Shown here in pieces: positions 29,737 through 38,691 of a stretch of DNA of 50,239 bases. Location of the stretch: NCBI GenBank assembly GCA_943333505.2, contig CALQTN020000030.1, forward strand, positions 1 through 50,239. The letters are read 5' to 3'. A model generated the notes under the pieces. The model was not told the DNA's origin, searched no databases, and saw only the letters and a list, made by a program, of their open reading frames with translations. The position numbers and the translations under genes are program-made. Source of the DNA: Asaia bogorensis (lineage in GTDB: Bacteria; Pseudomonadota; Alphaproteobacteria; Acetobacterales; Acetobacteraceae). Every line of letters begins with the position of its first letter. The first letter of the stretch is position 1.

Positions 29737-30966
29737 TCAGAGAGTTCCCCCTTTGCGGCCGGCCGACGCAGCAAGGCGCAGGCGCAGCGCGTTTAACTTG
29801 ATAAAGCCCTGGGCGTCGAACTGGTCGTAGGCGCCCTGGTCGTCTTCGAACGTCACGGTTGCCATTGAATAGAGGCTGTTCGGGCTTTCGCGACCAATGC
29901 AGGTCACGTTGCCTTTATACAGCTTCATCCGCACGCGACCGGAGACGCTTTTCTGGCTGGTATCGATCAACGCCTGCAGCATGCGCCGCTCGGGGCTGAA
30001 CCAGAACCCGTTATAGATGAGTTCGGCGTAGCGCGGCATCAAGCTGTCCTTGAGGTGGGCAGCTTCCCGATCGAGGGTGATGCTTTCGATGCTGCGATGT
30101 GCCGCAAGCAGAATGGTGCCGCCCGGGGTTTCGTAAATGCCGCGCGATTTCATCCCAACGAAACGGTTTTCCACCAGATCGAGCCGGCCGATCCCGTTGG
30201 CTTTGCCCAATTCGTTCAACTTGGTCAGCAGCATCGCCGGCGACAATTTCACCCCGTCGATCGCCACCGGATCGCCATTGACGAAATCCATTGAAATGAC
30301 AGTGGCTTTGTCGGGCGCGTCTTCCGGGCGGATGGTGCGCTGATACACGCTTTCATCGGCCTCGATGGCGGGGTCTTCGAGGATTTTGCCCTCGCTGGAT
30401 GAATGCAGCAAATTGGCATCGACGCTGAACGGGGCCTCGCCGCGCTTGTCCTTGGCGATCGGGATCTGGTGGGTTTCGGCGAATTCGAGTAGGCGGGTCC
30501 GGCTGGTCAGCTCCCATTCGCGCCACGGTGCGATGATCTTGATGTCGGGTTTGAGCGCGTAATAGGCGATCTCGAAGCGCACCTGGTCATTGCCCTTGCC
30601 GGTGGCGCCATGGGCGACGGCATCGGCGCCAACCATCTCGGCGATCTCGATCTGGCGCTGGGCGATCAGGGGCCGTGCGATCGAGGTGCCGAGCAGATAT
30701 TGGCCCTCGTAGAGCGCGTTGGCGCGGAACATCGGGAAGATAAAATCGGCGGTGAAGGTCTCGCGCAGATCGTCGATGAAGATTTCCTTCACCCCGGCGG
30801 CTTCGGCTTTCCGGCGCGCGGGTTCGAGTTCCTCGCCCTGGCCGAGATCGGCGGTGAAGGTCACCACCTCACACTTATAGGTGGTTTTGAGCCAGCGCAG
30901 GATCACGCTGGTGTCGAGGCCGCCGGAATAGGCAAGCACGACTTTCTTGACGTCTTTCACGCGCAT
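29737..30966 (-). CDS. argG: Argininosuccinate synthase
   Basis: A 409-residue enzyme that joins citrulline and aspartate in an ATP-dependent step of arginine synthesis. The PP-loop motif A-Y-S-G-G-L-D-T-S starts at residue 12, and family motifs [23 protein letters not shown] and the C-terminal F-x-x-E-R are present; the length is normal for this family. The start is fixed by [16 protein letters not shown]. Its leader (30967-31040) is duplicated 1.46 kb away, upstream of the secreted hydrolase. DUF1993 follows in the same transcript. Confidence 0.97.
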   Translation of the reverse strand: MRVKDVKKVVLAYSGGLDTSVILRWLKTTYKCEVVTFTADLGQGEELEPARRKAEAAGVKEIFIDDLRETFTADFIFPMFRANALYEGQYLLGTSIARPLIAQRQIEIAEMVGADAVAHGATGKGNDQVRFEIAYYALKPDIKIIAPWREWELTSRTRLLEFAETHQIPIAKDKRGEAPFSVDANLLHSSSEGKILEDPAIEADESVYQRTIRPEDAPDKATVISMDFVNGDPVAIDGVKLSPAMLLTKLNELGKANGIGRLDLVENRFVGMKSRGIYETPGGTILLAAHRSIESITLDREAAHLKDSLMPRYAELIYNGFWFSPERRMLQALIDTSQKSVSGRVRMKLYKGNVTCIGRESPNSLYSMATVTFEDDQGAYDQFDAQGFIKLNALRLRLAASAGRKGGTL

Positions 30967-31040
30967 GGGTCGCAGGCTCCTGGATCAAATTTTGTGGGGG
31001 GAGGTAGCGCCGGGTGGGGGGATTGTGCAAGGGCGGGGGC
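30967..31040. repeat. Direct repeat D, left copy (argG leader)
   Basis: This 74-bp sequence directly upstream of the argG start recurs at 32427-32500 in the same orientation with about six mismatches. It starts GGGTCGCAGGCTCCTGGATC and contains ATTGTGCAAGGGCGG. On the minus strand it should hold argG 5' regulatory sequence, including the ribosome-binding region. Confidence 0.85.
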
Positions 31041-31183
31041 TTGGGCAATATGTGATTTGATTCGAGTGGGGTACAAAAACCGCCTGCGGTCAGCCGCAAA
31101 CGTACCGACCCGGGCGGGATTTCGCATATAAAAAATTTCTGGAATGGTCAGGAAAATCAGACAGAAATCAGGAAATAGCAGTT

Positions 31184-32413
31184 ATGACAGACGATCTTGC
31201 GTTTTTGATAAATTTTATGATCGACAAAAATGGGGCCGTTTTCATTGTATATGCCACATCGCTCGCGACCTCCTGGTGCCTGATACGCTGGAATCCGACG
31301 ATCAGAGAAGTGTCGTCACAGGGCGTGCAGAACCGAAGCGTGCCGATTGATGGCCTGCGGGGCATGTTGGGGATCGGCGTTTTCTGTCATCACATTGCGA
31401 TCACGTGGTTCTATCTGCACACCCGCGTTTGGGAGCTGCCGGAATCCCATCTGCTCATTCATCTAGGCCAAACCAGCGTCGCCCTCTTTTTTATGATCAC
31501 TGCATTCTTATTTTGGGGTCGGGTGCTGGATAGAAGAGGCAATATTATTTGGTCGCAATTTTTTATGTCGCGTCTTTATAGATTATACCCAATCTATATT
31601 GTAGCTATATCAATAATGTTTTTTCTGACCACATATCTACCCCGGCTGGCCGGTACGCCGACGGACGGCCCAATATGGCGCCCGGTCATTAAGTGGCTGC
31701 TGTTCGCGGTCTGGGGCGCACCCAATTTCAACGGGTTCGACGATACGGCGCAATTGATGGCGGGCGTGGTTTGGTCGCTGCGCTATGAGTGGCTGTTTTA
31801 CCTGGCGTTGCCGCTTCTCGCTTGGGCGACAAACGGTCGCTGGCGTGCCGTGGGGATTGGCATCGTGACGCTGGCGCTGATCGTCTATGCGCCACACCTG
31901 CTGCCGACGTTCAGAACGAACCCCATGATCTTGCAGTTATTTCTGGGCGGCATCGCGGCCGCTTATGTCGCACGGAACCCAACCTTGGTGCGTCTTGCAA
32001 AGACACCTGCCGCAACGCTGGTTGCAATCAGTTCGCTGCTGATGGTGGGTTGGTATCTTGATACCGCGTACTCATTTGCGGCAACCATTGGCCTTGGGAT
32101 ATTTTTCAGCATTGTCGCCTGTGGAAATGACCTTGGGGGCTTCCTCAGCGGGCAGGCGCTCCGCTGGCTGGGGGATATCACCTATCCGATCTACCTGCTG
32201 CACGGCCTGCTGCTCGTCGTGGTTTTCCGCGGTGTGTTGACGGTGGATCAATCCCAAAACGCCGCCTGGTTTTTTGCCCTGGTGCCGATCATCACCATCA
32301 GTCTGATCATCGTCAGCAGCGCCAGCTTTGTCTTGATCGAGCGACCGGCGATTCTGGCGGGCCGACGACACTATGACGCATTGAAGCGATTGGGCCGGCG
32401 GGTGGCCGGGTGA
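31184..32413 (+). CDS. Acyltransferase 3 family membrane protein
   Basis: A 409-residue O-acyltransferase of the OafA/NodX type. The diagnostic first motif reads D-G-L-R-G-M-L-G-I-G-V-F-C-H-H near residues 53-67, and about ten hydrophobic helices follow, with the S-R-L-Y-R-L-Y-P motif near residue 128. Members transfer acetyl or other acyl groups to surface polysaccharides, lipids or peptidoglycan. Start ATG has AGGAAA upstream. Codon use and composition are much more AT-rich than the surrounding genes, especially at 31490-31630, and the gene lies between two copies of a 74-bp repeat, so acquisition by transfer is plausible. The target of acylation is unknown. Confidence 0.88.
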   Translation: MTDDLAFLINFMIDKNGAVFIVYATSLATSWCLIRWNPTIREVSSQGVQNRSVPIDGLRGMLGIGVFCHHIAITWFYLHTRVWELPESHLLIHLGQTSVALFFMITAFLFWGRVLDRRGNIIWSQFFMSRLYRLYPIYIVAISIMFFLTTYLPRLAGTPTDGPIWRPVIKWLLFAVWGAPNFNGFDDTAQLMAGVVWSLRYEWLFYLALPLLAWATNGRWRAVGIGIVTLALIVYAPHLLPTFRTNPMILQLFLGGIAAAYVARNPTLVRLAKTPAATLVAISSLLMVGWYLDTAYSFAATIGLGIFFSIVACGNDLGGFLSGQALRWLGDITYPIYLLHGLLLVVVFRGVLTVDQSQNAAWFFALVPIITISLIIVSSASFVLIERPAILAGRRHYDALKRLGRRVAG

Positions 32414-32426
32414 TGGGGGGCGCTTA

Positions 32427-32500
32427 GGGTCGCAGGCTCCTGGATCAAATTTTGTGGGGTGAGGTAGCGCTGTGCGGGGCGATTGTGCAAGGGCGGCGGC
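32427..32500. repeat. Direct repeat D, right copy
   Basis: Second copy of the argG-leader sequence (30967-31040), at about 92 percent identity by eye. It lies 14 nt after the acyltransferase stop and ends 37 nt before the start of the secreted hydrolase. Homology ends abruptly on both sides. Confidence 0.85.
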
Positions 32501-32537
32501 AGAGTTACATTTGATATTGCATCGTTGGGAGAGCGTC

Positions 32538-33581
32538 ATGCGGCAGGCGGGATGGATTCTGGGTGCGCTGATGGCGCTAGCGGTGCCGGCGCAGGGGGTG
32601 GCGCAGGCGAAGTTTGATATTCTTAACGAAGCACTCCTACCGCCAGGATCGTCCAAATGGGCGAAAGCTTTTGGGACCAGCTTCGTCTATTTTCCCGCCA
32701 ACCGGGCTTTTGCCGTCTCCGCGAATGGCATGATCGCAGGCGGGGTTGGCGATGTTGCCACCATCGAGGAGGCTCGGTCCCGAGCGCTCAAGCAATGCAC
32801 GGACGCGGGCGGGGAAGGTTGTGCCATCTACGCGGAAAATCTCGAGGTCGTCTGGCCTGGCCACCGAAAATCTCCGCGTGCAATCAGCCCCGACAGTCTG
32901 ATTACGATCGAGCATTCCGAAATTGCGGCCGACAAGCGCTTTTTATGGTACGGACCCAAAGTTGCGCACGGGGTTTTGGTCTTCGGCCATGGCTATGGCG
33001 GCGAGAGTCAGGATGCGCGCATGTCCGAGCCGCCGATGTGGACGCGGATATTTAACAATAACGGCTTCGATGTGGTACGGTTCGCGCGCGATCCGGGGTG
33101 GGATGGCGACAAGGATAAGGTCGGGGAATGGCTGCGCACCGGCCTTGCCGAACTGCGCAAGCGCGGCTGGAAGCATATCACCGTCGCCGGACAATCCCGC
33201 GGCGCCTATAATGCGCTGCAAGTGCTCGACACGCCCGGCCTCGCGGATGTGGTGATTGCCGGGGCGGCGGGGGCTTACGGCTATGGGCCGGGCAATAACC
33301 GCACGCTGACCGATCTTTGGACAATGTTCGGGCAGGCCCAGTCACCCCACACGCGTGTGGCGATCCTTCAGTTCGATGAAGATGAGTTCAACCCCGATCC
33401 GGCGGCGCGCACCACGCTGATAAATGACCGGCTCAAGCCGCATATCGGTGCATTGCTGATGATCGATCGACCTGACGGCATCACCGGCCATGGCGGACAG
33501 TATAACCCTCAATTCACCAGCAAGTTCGGTGGCTGCCTGTGGCGTTTCGTCATGGAACAGACGCCGCCATCAGCCTGCTGA
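32538..33581 (+). CDS. Secreted alpha/beta-hydrolase-like protein with N-terminal Cys module
   Basis: A 347-residue exported protein. A signal peptide (MRQAGWILGALMALAVPAQGVAQA) is followed by a short module with A-F-A-V-S, E-E-A-R-x-x-A-L-x-x-C and G-C-A-I-Y-A-E-N (about residues 50-105), a pattern seen as a small repeat in alphaproteobacterial periplasmic proteins. The remainder is an alpha/beta hydrolase with H-G-Y-G-G near residue 155 and the nucleophile elbow G-Q-S-R-G-A near 217. The C-terminus has H-G-G-Q-Y-N with a probable catalytic His and a late cysteine. Substrate is unknown. The ATG at 32538 is chosen for the signal peptide and GGGAGAG. It overlaps the convergent MFS gene by 12 nt. 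Confidence 0.82.
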   Translation: MRQAGWILGALMALAVPAQGVAQAKFDILNEALLPPGSSKWAKAFGTSFVYFPANRAFAVSANGMIAGGVGDVATIEEARSRALKQCTDAGGEGCAIYAENLEVVWPGHRKSPRAISPDSLITIEHSEIAADKRFLWYGPKVAHGVLVFGHGYGGESQDARMSEPPMWTRIFNNNGFDVVRFARDPGWDGDKDKVGEWLRTGLAELRKRGWKHITVAGQSRGAYNALQVLDTPGLADVVIAGAAGAYGYGPGNNRTLTDLWTMFGQAQSPHTRVAILQFDEDEFNPDPAARTTLINDRLKPHIGALLMIDRPDGITGHGGQYNPQFTSKFGGCLWRFVMEQTPPSAC

Positions 33582-34724
33582 ACGCAACCGCCCGCGCAGC
33601 CACATGGCCAGCGCCAGGATCAACGCCGCATCGATCATGAACGCGGTCCGGTAGCTGAAATGCGCGATCAGCAACCCCATTCCCAGCGCCCCAACACTTT
33701 GGCCCATGAACAGCGCCAGCGCGAAACTCGCAACCGCGGTGCCGCGGGCATTGGGCAGCATCTCGGTCGCCTGGGCCTGCAAGACGGCGTGCAGCATGTA
33801 GTAGCCGAGGCCGAGCAGGATCTGCACCACCATGAAGGTCTGCCAGGCGGGGGAGATCATGCCGATCATCAACACGATGGTCATCAGGATGCCCCCCGCG
33901 ATCACCAGCCCGGCCTCGCCGAGTTTCGGCAGTAGCAGGCGGGCGGTGCGGGTGTAGATCAGCGCGCCAACCCCGAAACAGGACAGTATCAGACCAATGG
34001 CGGCGTAAGGCAGGGTGAATTCCTCACGCAGATACGGCGCAAGGAACGGAAACGCGCCCATCAGCAAGGCGCCGTCGATGAAGCCGGCAAGCAGGACGAT
34101 CCTCGGCAGCCCGGGCTGGGCCAAGGTGATGTAGTTGGTGAGCGAAAACGTCGCCCCTTCGCGCTTGGGGTCGGGCAAGCTTCGCAACCGCATCCCGAGG
34201 GCGATCACGACGGCGAGGGTGGCTGCGGCCAACGCGATGAAAACGCCACGCCACCCAAAATACTGGCCGAAAATGCCGCCCACCGGTCCGGCCAGGATTT
34301 GCGCCAGCACGGTGCCGTTGAGGAATTTGGTGAGCGTGATCTGGCGCTGCGCGTAGGGCACCGCGTCGGCGATATAGGCCATGCCGATCGGCACTGCGGC
34401 AGCACAGGTGGCGCCGGCGAACACCCGCATCAACGTCAACATCGGCAGGCTGGTTGCCATCGCGCAGCCGATCAGGGCGACGATATAGGCGCACAGCGCA
34501 AACAGAATGATGCGAAGTTTGCCGAACCGGTCGCCGAGCGGGCCGAGCACCACCTGGCATAACCCATACGGCAGCGAAAACGCCGCAACAATCACCGACA
34601 CCGCCGGCACCGTGGTGGCGAAGTCGGTGGCGACCACGTGCAGCAAAGGATCGATGATGCGGGCGGCCGACGCGCCGAGAAACGCCCCGGCCGCCAGCAA
34701 CCCGATCGGCAGGTCCGGCTTCAA
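33570..34724 (-). CDS. MFS transporter
   Basis: A 384-residue major facilitator with 12 predicted helices. The loop-2 motif reads G-P-L-G-D-R-F-G-K-L-R (about residues 61-71), and the equivalent loop in the second half is degenerate; G-R-G-T-A-V-A-S appears near residue 330. Layout is that of the drug:H+ antiporter DHA1 group, so export of a toxic or signalling compound is likely. Its ATG overlaps the stop of the metallo-beta-lactamase-fold gene by 4 nt, so the two form an operon and may act on the same compound. The substrate is not known. Confidence 0.9.
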   Translation of the reverse strand: MKPDLPIGLLAAGAFLGASAARIIDPLLHVVATDFATTVPAVSVIVAAFSLPYGLCQVVLGPLGDRFGKLRIILFALCAYIVALIGCAMATSLPMLTLMRVFAGATCAAAVPIGMAYIADAVPYAQRQITLTKFLNGTVLAQILAGPVGGIFGQYFGWRGVFIALAAATLAVVIALGMRLRSLPDPKREGATFSLTNYITLAQPGLPRIVLLAGFIDGALLMGAFPFLAPYLREEFTLPYAAIGLILSCFGVGALIYTRTARLLLPKLGEAGLVIAGGILMTIVLMIGMISPAWQTFMVVQILLGLGYYMLHAVLQAQATEMLPNARGTAVASFALALFMGQSVGALGMGLLIAHFSYRTAFMIDAALILALAMWLRGRLRSAG

Positions 34725-35593
34725 CCGCGCTTGTAGCGGTAGTGGAACCGGTCCCCGTCAGAGGTCACCAAGCCGGCCGTGGGCGATGGGAAATGCACCG
34801 GCAGGATCAGCGTGTTGGTATCGGCGACGGACGCCAGGAAGCTGCGACGCGACTTGGCGGCAAGCTTGGCATCCCAGTCGAACACCGTGGACATGTCGGG
34901 GTCCCGGCATTGCAGCGCGTGGTGCATCATGTCGCCCGTCACCACCGCGCGTTGACCGCCGGAGAAGATGTTGACGCAGCAATGGCATATCGAATGGCCG
35001 GGGGTCGGCGTCAGGCTCACGGTGTCATCGAGGGCGAAATCGTCATCGACCAGCAGCGCCTGGCCGGCTTCAACGATCGGCAGGCAGTTCATCTGCCAGA
35101 CCTGGCCCGGTGGTTGCTCACCCCGCGCGGTCGCCTCCGCCCAGAAATCATATTCGCGCTTGTGGAAGATGTATTTGGCATTGGGGAAGGTCGGCACCCA
35201 GCGACCGTCGCGCAGCACGGTGTTCCAGCCGCAATGGTCGATATGGAGATGGGTGCAGAACACGTAGTCAATGTCCTCCACCCCCAATTTCGCCGCCGCC
35301 AACCCGTCGAGCCAGGGTTGCTTGGGGAAATCCATCGGTGCCGGGTAGCCCTTGTCCTCGCCGGTGCAGGTATCGACCAGGATGGTGTGGTGCTTGGTGC
35401 GGACCACGAAGGTTTGATAGGTGATGACCATCTTGCCGGTGATGGGGTCGAAGGTTTCGGGTTCAACCTCGGCGAGGTGCCTTGCACCGATGATCGGGTC
35501 GTAGTTGAGGAACATCGCTTCCGGCTTGCGCCAGGGGCCGTCGCGCTCGACGATGCTGGTGATGGTGACGTCGCCAATTTTCAGTTCACGCAT
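34721..35593 (-). CDS. Metallo-beta-lactamase-fold hydrolase
   Basis: A 290-residue MBL-fold enzyme, apparently a lactonase-like member. Metal ligands are visible in T-H-L-H-I-D-H-C-G-W (about residues 114-123), the later P-G-H-S, the bridging aspartate in V-T-G-D-M-M-H-H, and the final histidine in L-P-V-H-F. The N-terminal K-I-G-D-V-T-I-T-S-I-V-E and the Y-Q-T-F-V-V segment are typical of a group annotated as MBL hydrolases with acyl-homoserine-lactonase or methyl-parathion-hydrolase relatives. No signal peptide is seen. It is the first gene of a pair with the MFS transporter. Lactonase activity is inference. Confidence 0.88.
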   Translation of the reverse strand: MRELKIGDVTITSIVERDGPWRKPEAMFLNYDPIIGARHLAEVEPETFDPITGKMVITYQTFVVRTKHHTILVDTCTGEDKGYPAPMDFPKQPWLDGLAAAKLGVEDIDYVFCTHLHIDHCGWNTVLRDGRWVPTFPNAKYIFHKREYDFWAEATARGEQPPGQVWQMNCLPIVEAGQALLVDDDFALDDTVSLTPTPGHSICHCCVNIFSGGQRAVVTGDMMHHALQCRDPDMSTVFDWDAKLAAKSRRSFLASVADTNTLILPVHFPSPTAGLVTSDGDRFHYRYKRG

Positions 35594-35613
35594 GACGGGA
35601 GCTCCAGGAAGGT

Positions 35614-35656
35614 TGTTCTTTTTGTGAACAATTTGACGATTGGTTGCGGTTGGCTG
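35614..35656 (-). repeat. Degenerate family A repeat, copy 5
   Basis: Contains GTTCTTTTTGTGAACAA followed by TTTGACGATTGGTTGCGGTTGG. These resemble hairpins 3 and 2 of copy 1 in the same (minus) orientation but have lost one arm each. It lies in the 78-nt gap between the polA stop and the MBL-fold gene start. Confidence 0.5.
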
Positions 35657-35671
35657 GGGTCTGCGGAGGGT

Positions 35672-38431
35672 TTAATGCGCTTCCGACCAATTCTTGCCTT
35701 TGCCGGTTTCAACTACCAACGGAACCGAAAGTGTGGCAGCTTTTTCCATCACGTCCTTCACCAAACCGACCAATGCTTCGGCCTCGGCGTCCAGGACCTC
35801 GAACAGCAGTTCATCATGCACCTGTAGCAACATGCGCGCCGAAAGGCCTGATGTGGCCAGCACCGCCGGTAATTTCACCATGGCGCGCTTGATGATGTCG
35901 GCGGCACCACCTTGCAGCGGGGCGTTGATCGCCTGGCGTTCGGCATAGCTGCGACGGGCGCCGTTCTTGTCGGCGATGCCGGCGATCCAGACCCGGCGAC
36001 CAAACGGGGTAAGCACAAAGCCATTTTCCCGGGCCTCGTCGCGGACCCGCTCCATGTAGGTGCGAATGCCGGGATAGCGGGCGAAATAGGCGTCGATATA
36101 GCGCCGGGCCTCGCCAGGTTCGATCTGGAGTTGGCGGGCGAGGCCATAGGCGGAAATGCCGTAGATGATGCCGAAATTGATCGCTTTGGCGCGGCGGCGG
36201 GTGGCGCCGTCCATGCCTGCCATAGGAACGCCGAACACTTCGGACGCGGTGCGGGCGTGGATGTCCTCGCCGGCGGCAAAGCTGTCCTTCAGCGCCGGCA
36301 GGTCGGCGGCGTGGGCGAGCAGGCGGAGTTCGATCTGCGAGTAGTCGGCGCTGACCAGGACATTGCCGGGCTCGGCGATGAACGCACGGCGAATGCGGCC
36401 GCCTTCTTCGGTGCGGATCGGGATGTTCTGCAAGTTCGGGTCAGTCGACGACAGCCGGCCGGTGGCGGCGATCGCCATGGCGAAGCTGGTGTGAACGCGG
36501 CGGGTTTCCGGATTGATCTGCGCCACCAGCGCGTCGGTATAGGTCGATTTCAGCTTCGCGAGCTGGCGCCATTCGAGGATGCGTGCCGGCAGCGCGTGGC
36601 CCTGTTCGGCGAGGCCATTCAGGACCGACGCATCCGTGCCCCAAGCCCCGGTTTTCATCCGTTTGCCGCCGGGCAGGCTCATTTTATCGAACAGGATTTC
36701 GCCGAGCTGCTTGGCCGAGCCGAGATTAAAGCTCTCCCCTGCCAAAGCGTGGATGTCGGTTTCCATCACCGCCATACGGGTTTCGAAGTCTTTCGACAGC
36801 GCGCGGAGTTCGGCTTCATCGACCTTGATGCCGGCGCGTTCCATGGCGAGCAGGACCGGGATCAGCCGGCGTTCGACCTGTTCGTAAAGGGCGAGGGATT
36901 TGTTGATCCTGAGGCGCGGCTGCAGCACCTGCCATAGCCGAAGCGTCACGTCGGCGTCCTCTGCGGCATAGGCGGTGGCGCGGTCGAGCGGGACTTCGGC
37001 GAAAGGCAGCCGCCCCTTGCCGGTGCCGGTGACACTGTCGAACGATATCGGTGTGTGGCCGAGATGCAGCGTCGAAAGCTCATCCATGCCATGGCCATGG
37101 GCGCCGGCATCCTGGGCGAAGGAAATCACCATCGTGTCATCGAGCGGGGTTGCGTCCGGCGCACCGGCGCGACCCAGGATCAGCAGGTCGAACTTGGCGT
37201 TCTGGAAGATTTTCAGCACCGCAGGGTCAACCAGCAGCGGCGCGAGGGCGTCAATGGCCTGATGGGCGGTGAGTTGCTGCGGGATCAGCGCTTCCAAGGT
37301 CGCGATATGGCGCACTGGGATGTAGCAGGCGCGGCCGGGGGCGGTTGCCAGCGATATCCCCACCAGATTGGCGCGCAAAGCGTCCAAGCCATCGGTTTCA
37401 GTATCGACGGCGACGATGCCAGACAGGCGGGCGGCGTCGATCCAGACTTGCAGAGCTTCGAGGGTGGTGATGGTTTCGTAAGGGCCGAAGCCGGGGGCAT
37501 CGCTGCGCACCACCGCCGCGTCCTGCACGGGCGCTGCCGGCACCGCGGAGGCTGGCACATGCTTGTCGAGGCCGAGCCGGCCGATGGTGCTGCGGAAACC
37601 CTGGGCGAGCAGGAAGGCAATCAGCTTGGCGGGGTCGCTGTCGCGCATCACCAGTGCCTCGATCGGCAGCGGCAGCGGCGCGTCATCGCGCAAAGTGACC
37701 AGGATGCGGGAAATCCGCGCCTTTTCGGCATGCTCGATCAGCAGGTCGCGGCGCTTGGACGGCTTCATCGTGGGCGCGGCCGCCAGGATCGCCTCCAGAT
37801 CGCCGTGGTCGTTGATCAGTTGGGCCGCACCTTTGGGGCCGATGCCTGGGACGCCGGGCACGTTATCGACGCTGTCGCCGATCAACGCCTGGGCATCGAT
37901 CAGCTTGTCCGGTCCGACGCCGAACTTTTCCATCACCTCGGCGAGGCCGATGGGCTTGTTCTTCATCGGGTCCTGCATCGCAACGCCCGGTCGGATCAAT
38001 TGCATCAGGTCCTTGTCGGATGACACGATGATCGCGGTGCCGCCGCATTCGGTGGCGGCGCGGGCATAGGATGCGATGAGGTCGTCGGCCTCCCAGTCCG
38101 AAAGCTCAATCGCCGGGACGCCGAAGGCTTCGGTTGCTTCCTTCACCAGGGCGAATTGCGGTGCGAGTTCGGGCGGCGTTTCCGGGCGCTGGGCCTTATA
38201 GCCCTCGTACAGCCGATTGCGGAACGTGTAGCGGCCAGCGTCGAAGATCACCGCGAAATGGGTGCCGACATGGTCCTTCAGCAGGCGGGCCAGCATGTTG
38301 GTGAAGCCGAACACCGCGTTGACCGGGGTGCCGTCGGGCCGTGACATTGGCGGCAAGGCATGGAAGGCGCGGAAAATGAAGCCCGACCCGTCGATCAGCA
38401 CCAGATGCGGCGCGTTGGGCAGGGCGTCCAT
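35672..38431 (-). CDS. polA: DNA polymerase I
   Basis: A 919-residue Pol I with all three domains. The 5' nuclease domain (about residues 1-290) has L-I-D-G-S-G-F-I-F-R-A, the D-W-E-A-D-D-L-I-A motif and S-S-D-K-D-L. The 3'-5' exonuclease (about 330-520) keeps D-T-E-T, the N-A-K-F-D-L-L strand and Y-A-A-E-D-A-D, so proofreading looks intact. The polymerase domain carries motif A D-Y-S-Q-I-E-L-R, motif B R-R-x-A-K-x-x-N-F-G-I-I-Y-G and motif C V-H-D-E. It acts in gap filling and Okazaki-fragment maturation. Only one nucleotide separates it from the zinc-finger gene upstream. Confidence 0.97.
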   Translation of the reverse strand: MDALPNAPHLVLIDGSGFIFRAFHALPPMSRPDGTPVNAVFGFTNMLARLLKDHVGTHFAVIFDAGRYTFRNRLYEGYKAQRPETPPELAPQFALVKEATEAFGVPAIELSDWEADDLIASYARAATECGGTAIIVSSDKDLMQLIRPGVAMQDPMKNKPIGLAEVMEKFGVGPDKLIDAQALIGDSVDNVPGVPGIGPKGAAQLINDHGDLEAILAAAPTMKPSKRRDLLIEHAEKARISRILVTLRDDAPLPLPIEALVMRDSDPAKLIAFLLAQGFRSTIGRLGLDKHVPASAVPAAPVQDAAVVRSDAPGFGPYETITTLEALQVWIDAARLSGIVAVDTETDGLDALRANLVGISLATAPGRACYIPVRHIATLEALIPQQLTAHQAIDALAPLLVDPAVLKIFQNAKFDLLILGRAGAPDATPLDDTMVISFAQDAGAHGHGMDELSTLHLGHTPISFDSVTGTGKGRLPFAEVPLDRATAYAAEDADVTLRLWQVLQPRLRINKSLALYEQVERRLIPVLLAMERAGIKVDEAELRALSKDFETRMAVMETDIHALAGESFNLGSAKQLGEILFDKMSLPGGKRMKTGAWGTDASVLNGLAEQGHALPARILEWRQLAKLKSTYTDALVAQINPETRRVHTSFAMAIAATGRLSSTDPNLQNIPIRTEEGGRIRRAFIAEPGNVLVSADYSQIELRLLAHAADLPALKDSFAAGEDIHARTASEVFGVPMAGMDGATRRRAKAINFGIIYGISAYGLARQLQIEPGEARRYIDAYFARYPGIRTYMERVRDEARENGFVLTPFGRRVWIAGIADKNGARRSYAERQAINAPLQGGAADIIKRAMVKLPAVLATSGLSARMLLQVHDELLFEVLDAEAEALVGLVKDVMEKAATLSVPLVVETGKGKNWSEAH

Positions 38432-38432
38432 C

Positions 38433-38624
38433 CTAGTGGTCCGAACCGTGGCCGGCGCCTTCGTTCAGCACGTAAAGCCGCGAGCAATAGGGGCACATGA
38501 CCTGGGTTTCCGCGATGCGCAGGAACACACGCGGATGGCCCAGCGCGCCGTCGCCGCCGTCACACGCGATGGTGCGGTCGTCGACATGGATGATTTCGGT
38601 CGGGGTGGGCGCGCCGTCTTGCAT
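38433..38624 (-). CDS. CHCC zinc-finger domain protein
   Basis: A 63-residue protein whose zinc-ligand pattern Cys21, His30, Cys44, Cys47 (C-x8-H-x13-C-x2-C) matches the zf-CHCC family related to the NDUFS6/13-kDa accessory subunit of respiratory complex I. In alphaproteobacteria such small proteins are probably complex I accessory or assembly factors. The ATG at 38624 has GAGGA 8 nt upstream; a longer frame to 38693 lacks support. It shares a transcript with polA, and the divergent lipase-like gene starts about 70 nt away. Confidence 0.87.
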   Translation of the reverse strand: MQDGAPTPTEIIHVDDRTIACDGGDGALGHPRVFLRIAETQVMCPYCSRLYVLNEGAGHGSDH

Positions 38625-38691
38625 GGGGCATCCTCGTGGGGTCGGGAGATATTCGGCACTAGATAGTCTGCCGCCGCAGGCCATGATAGCC

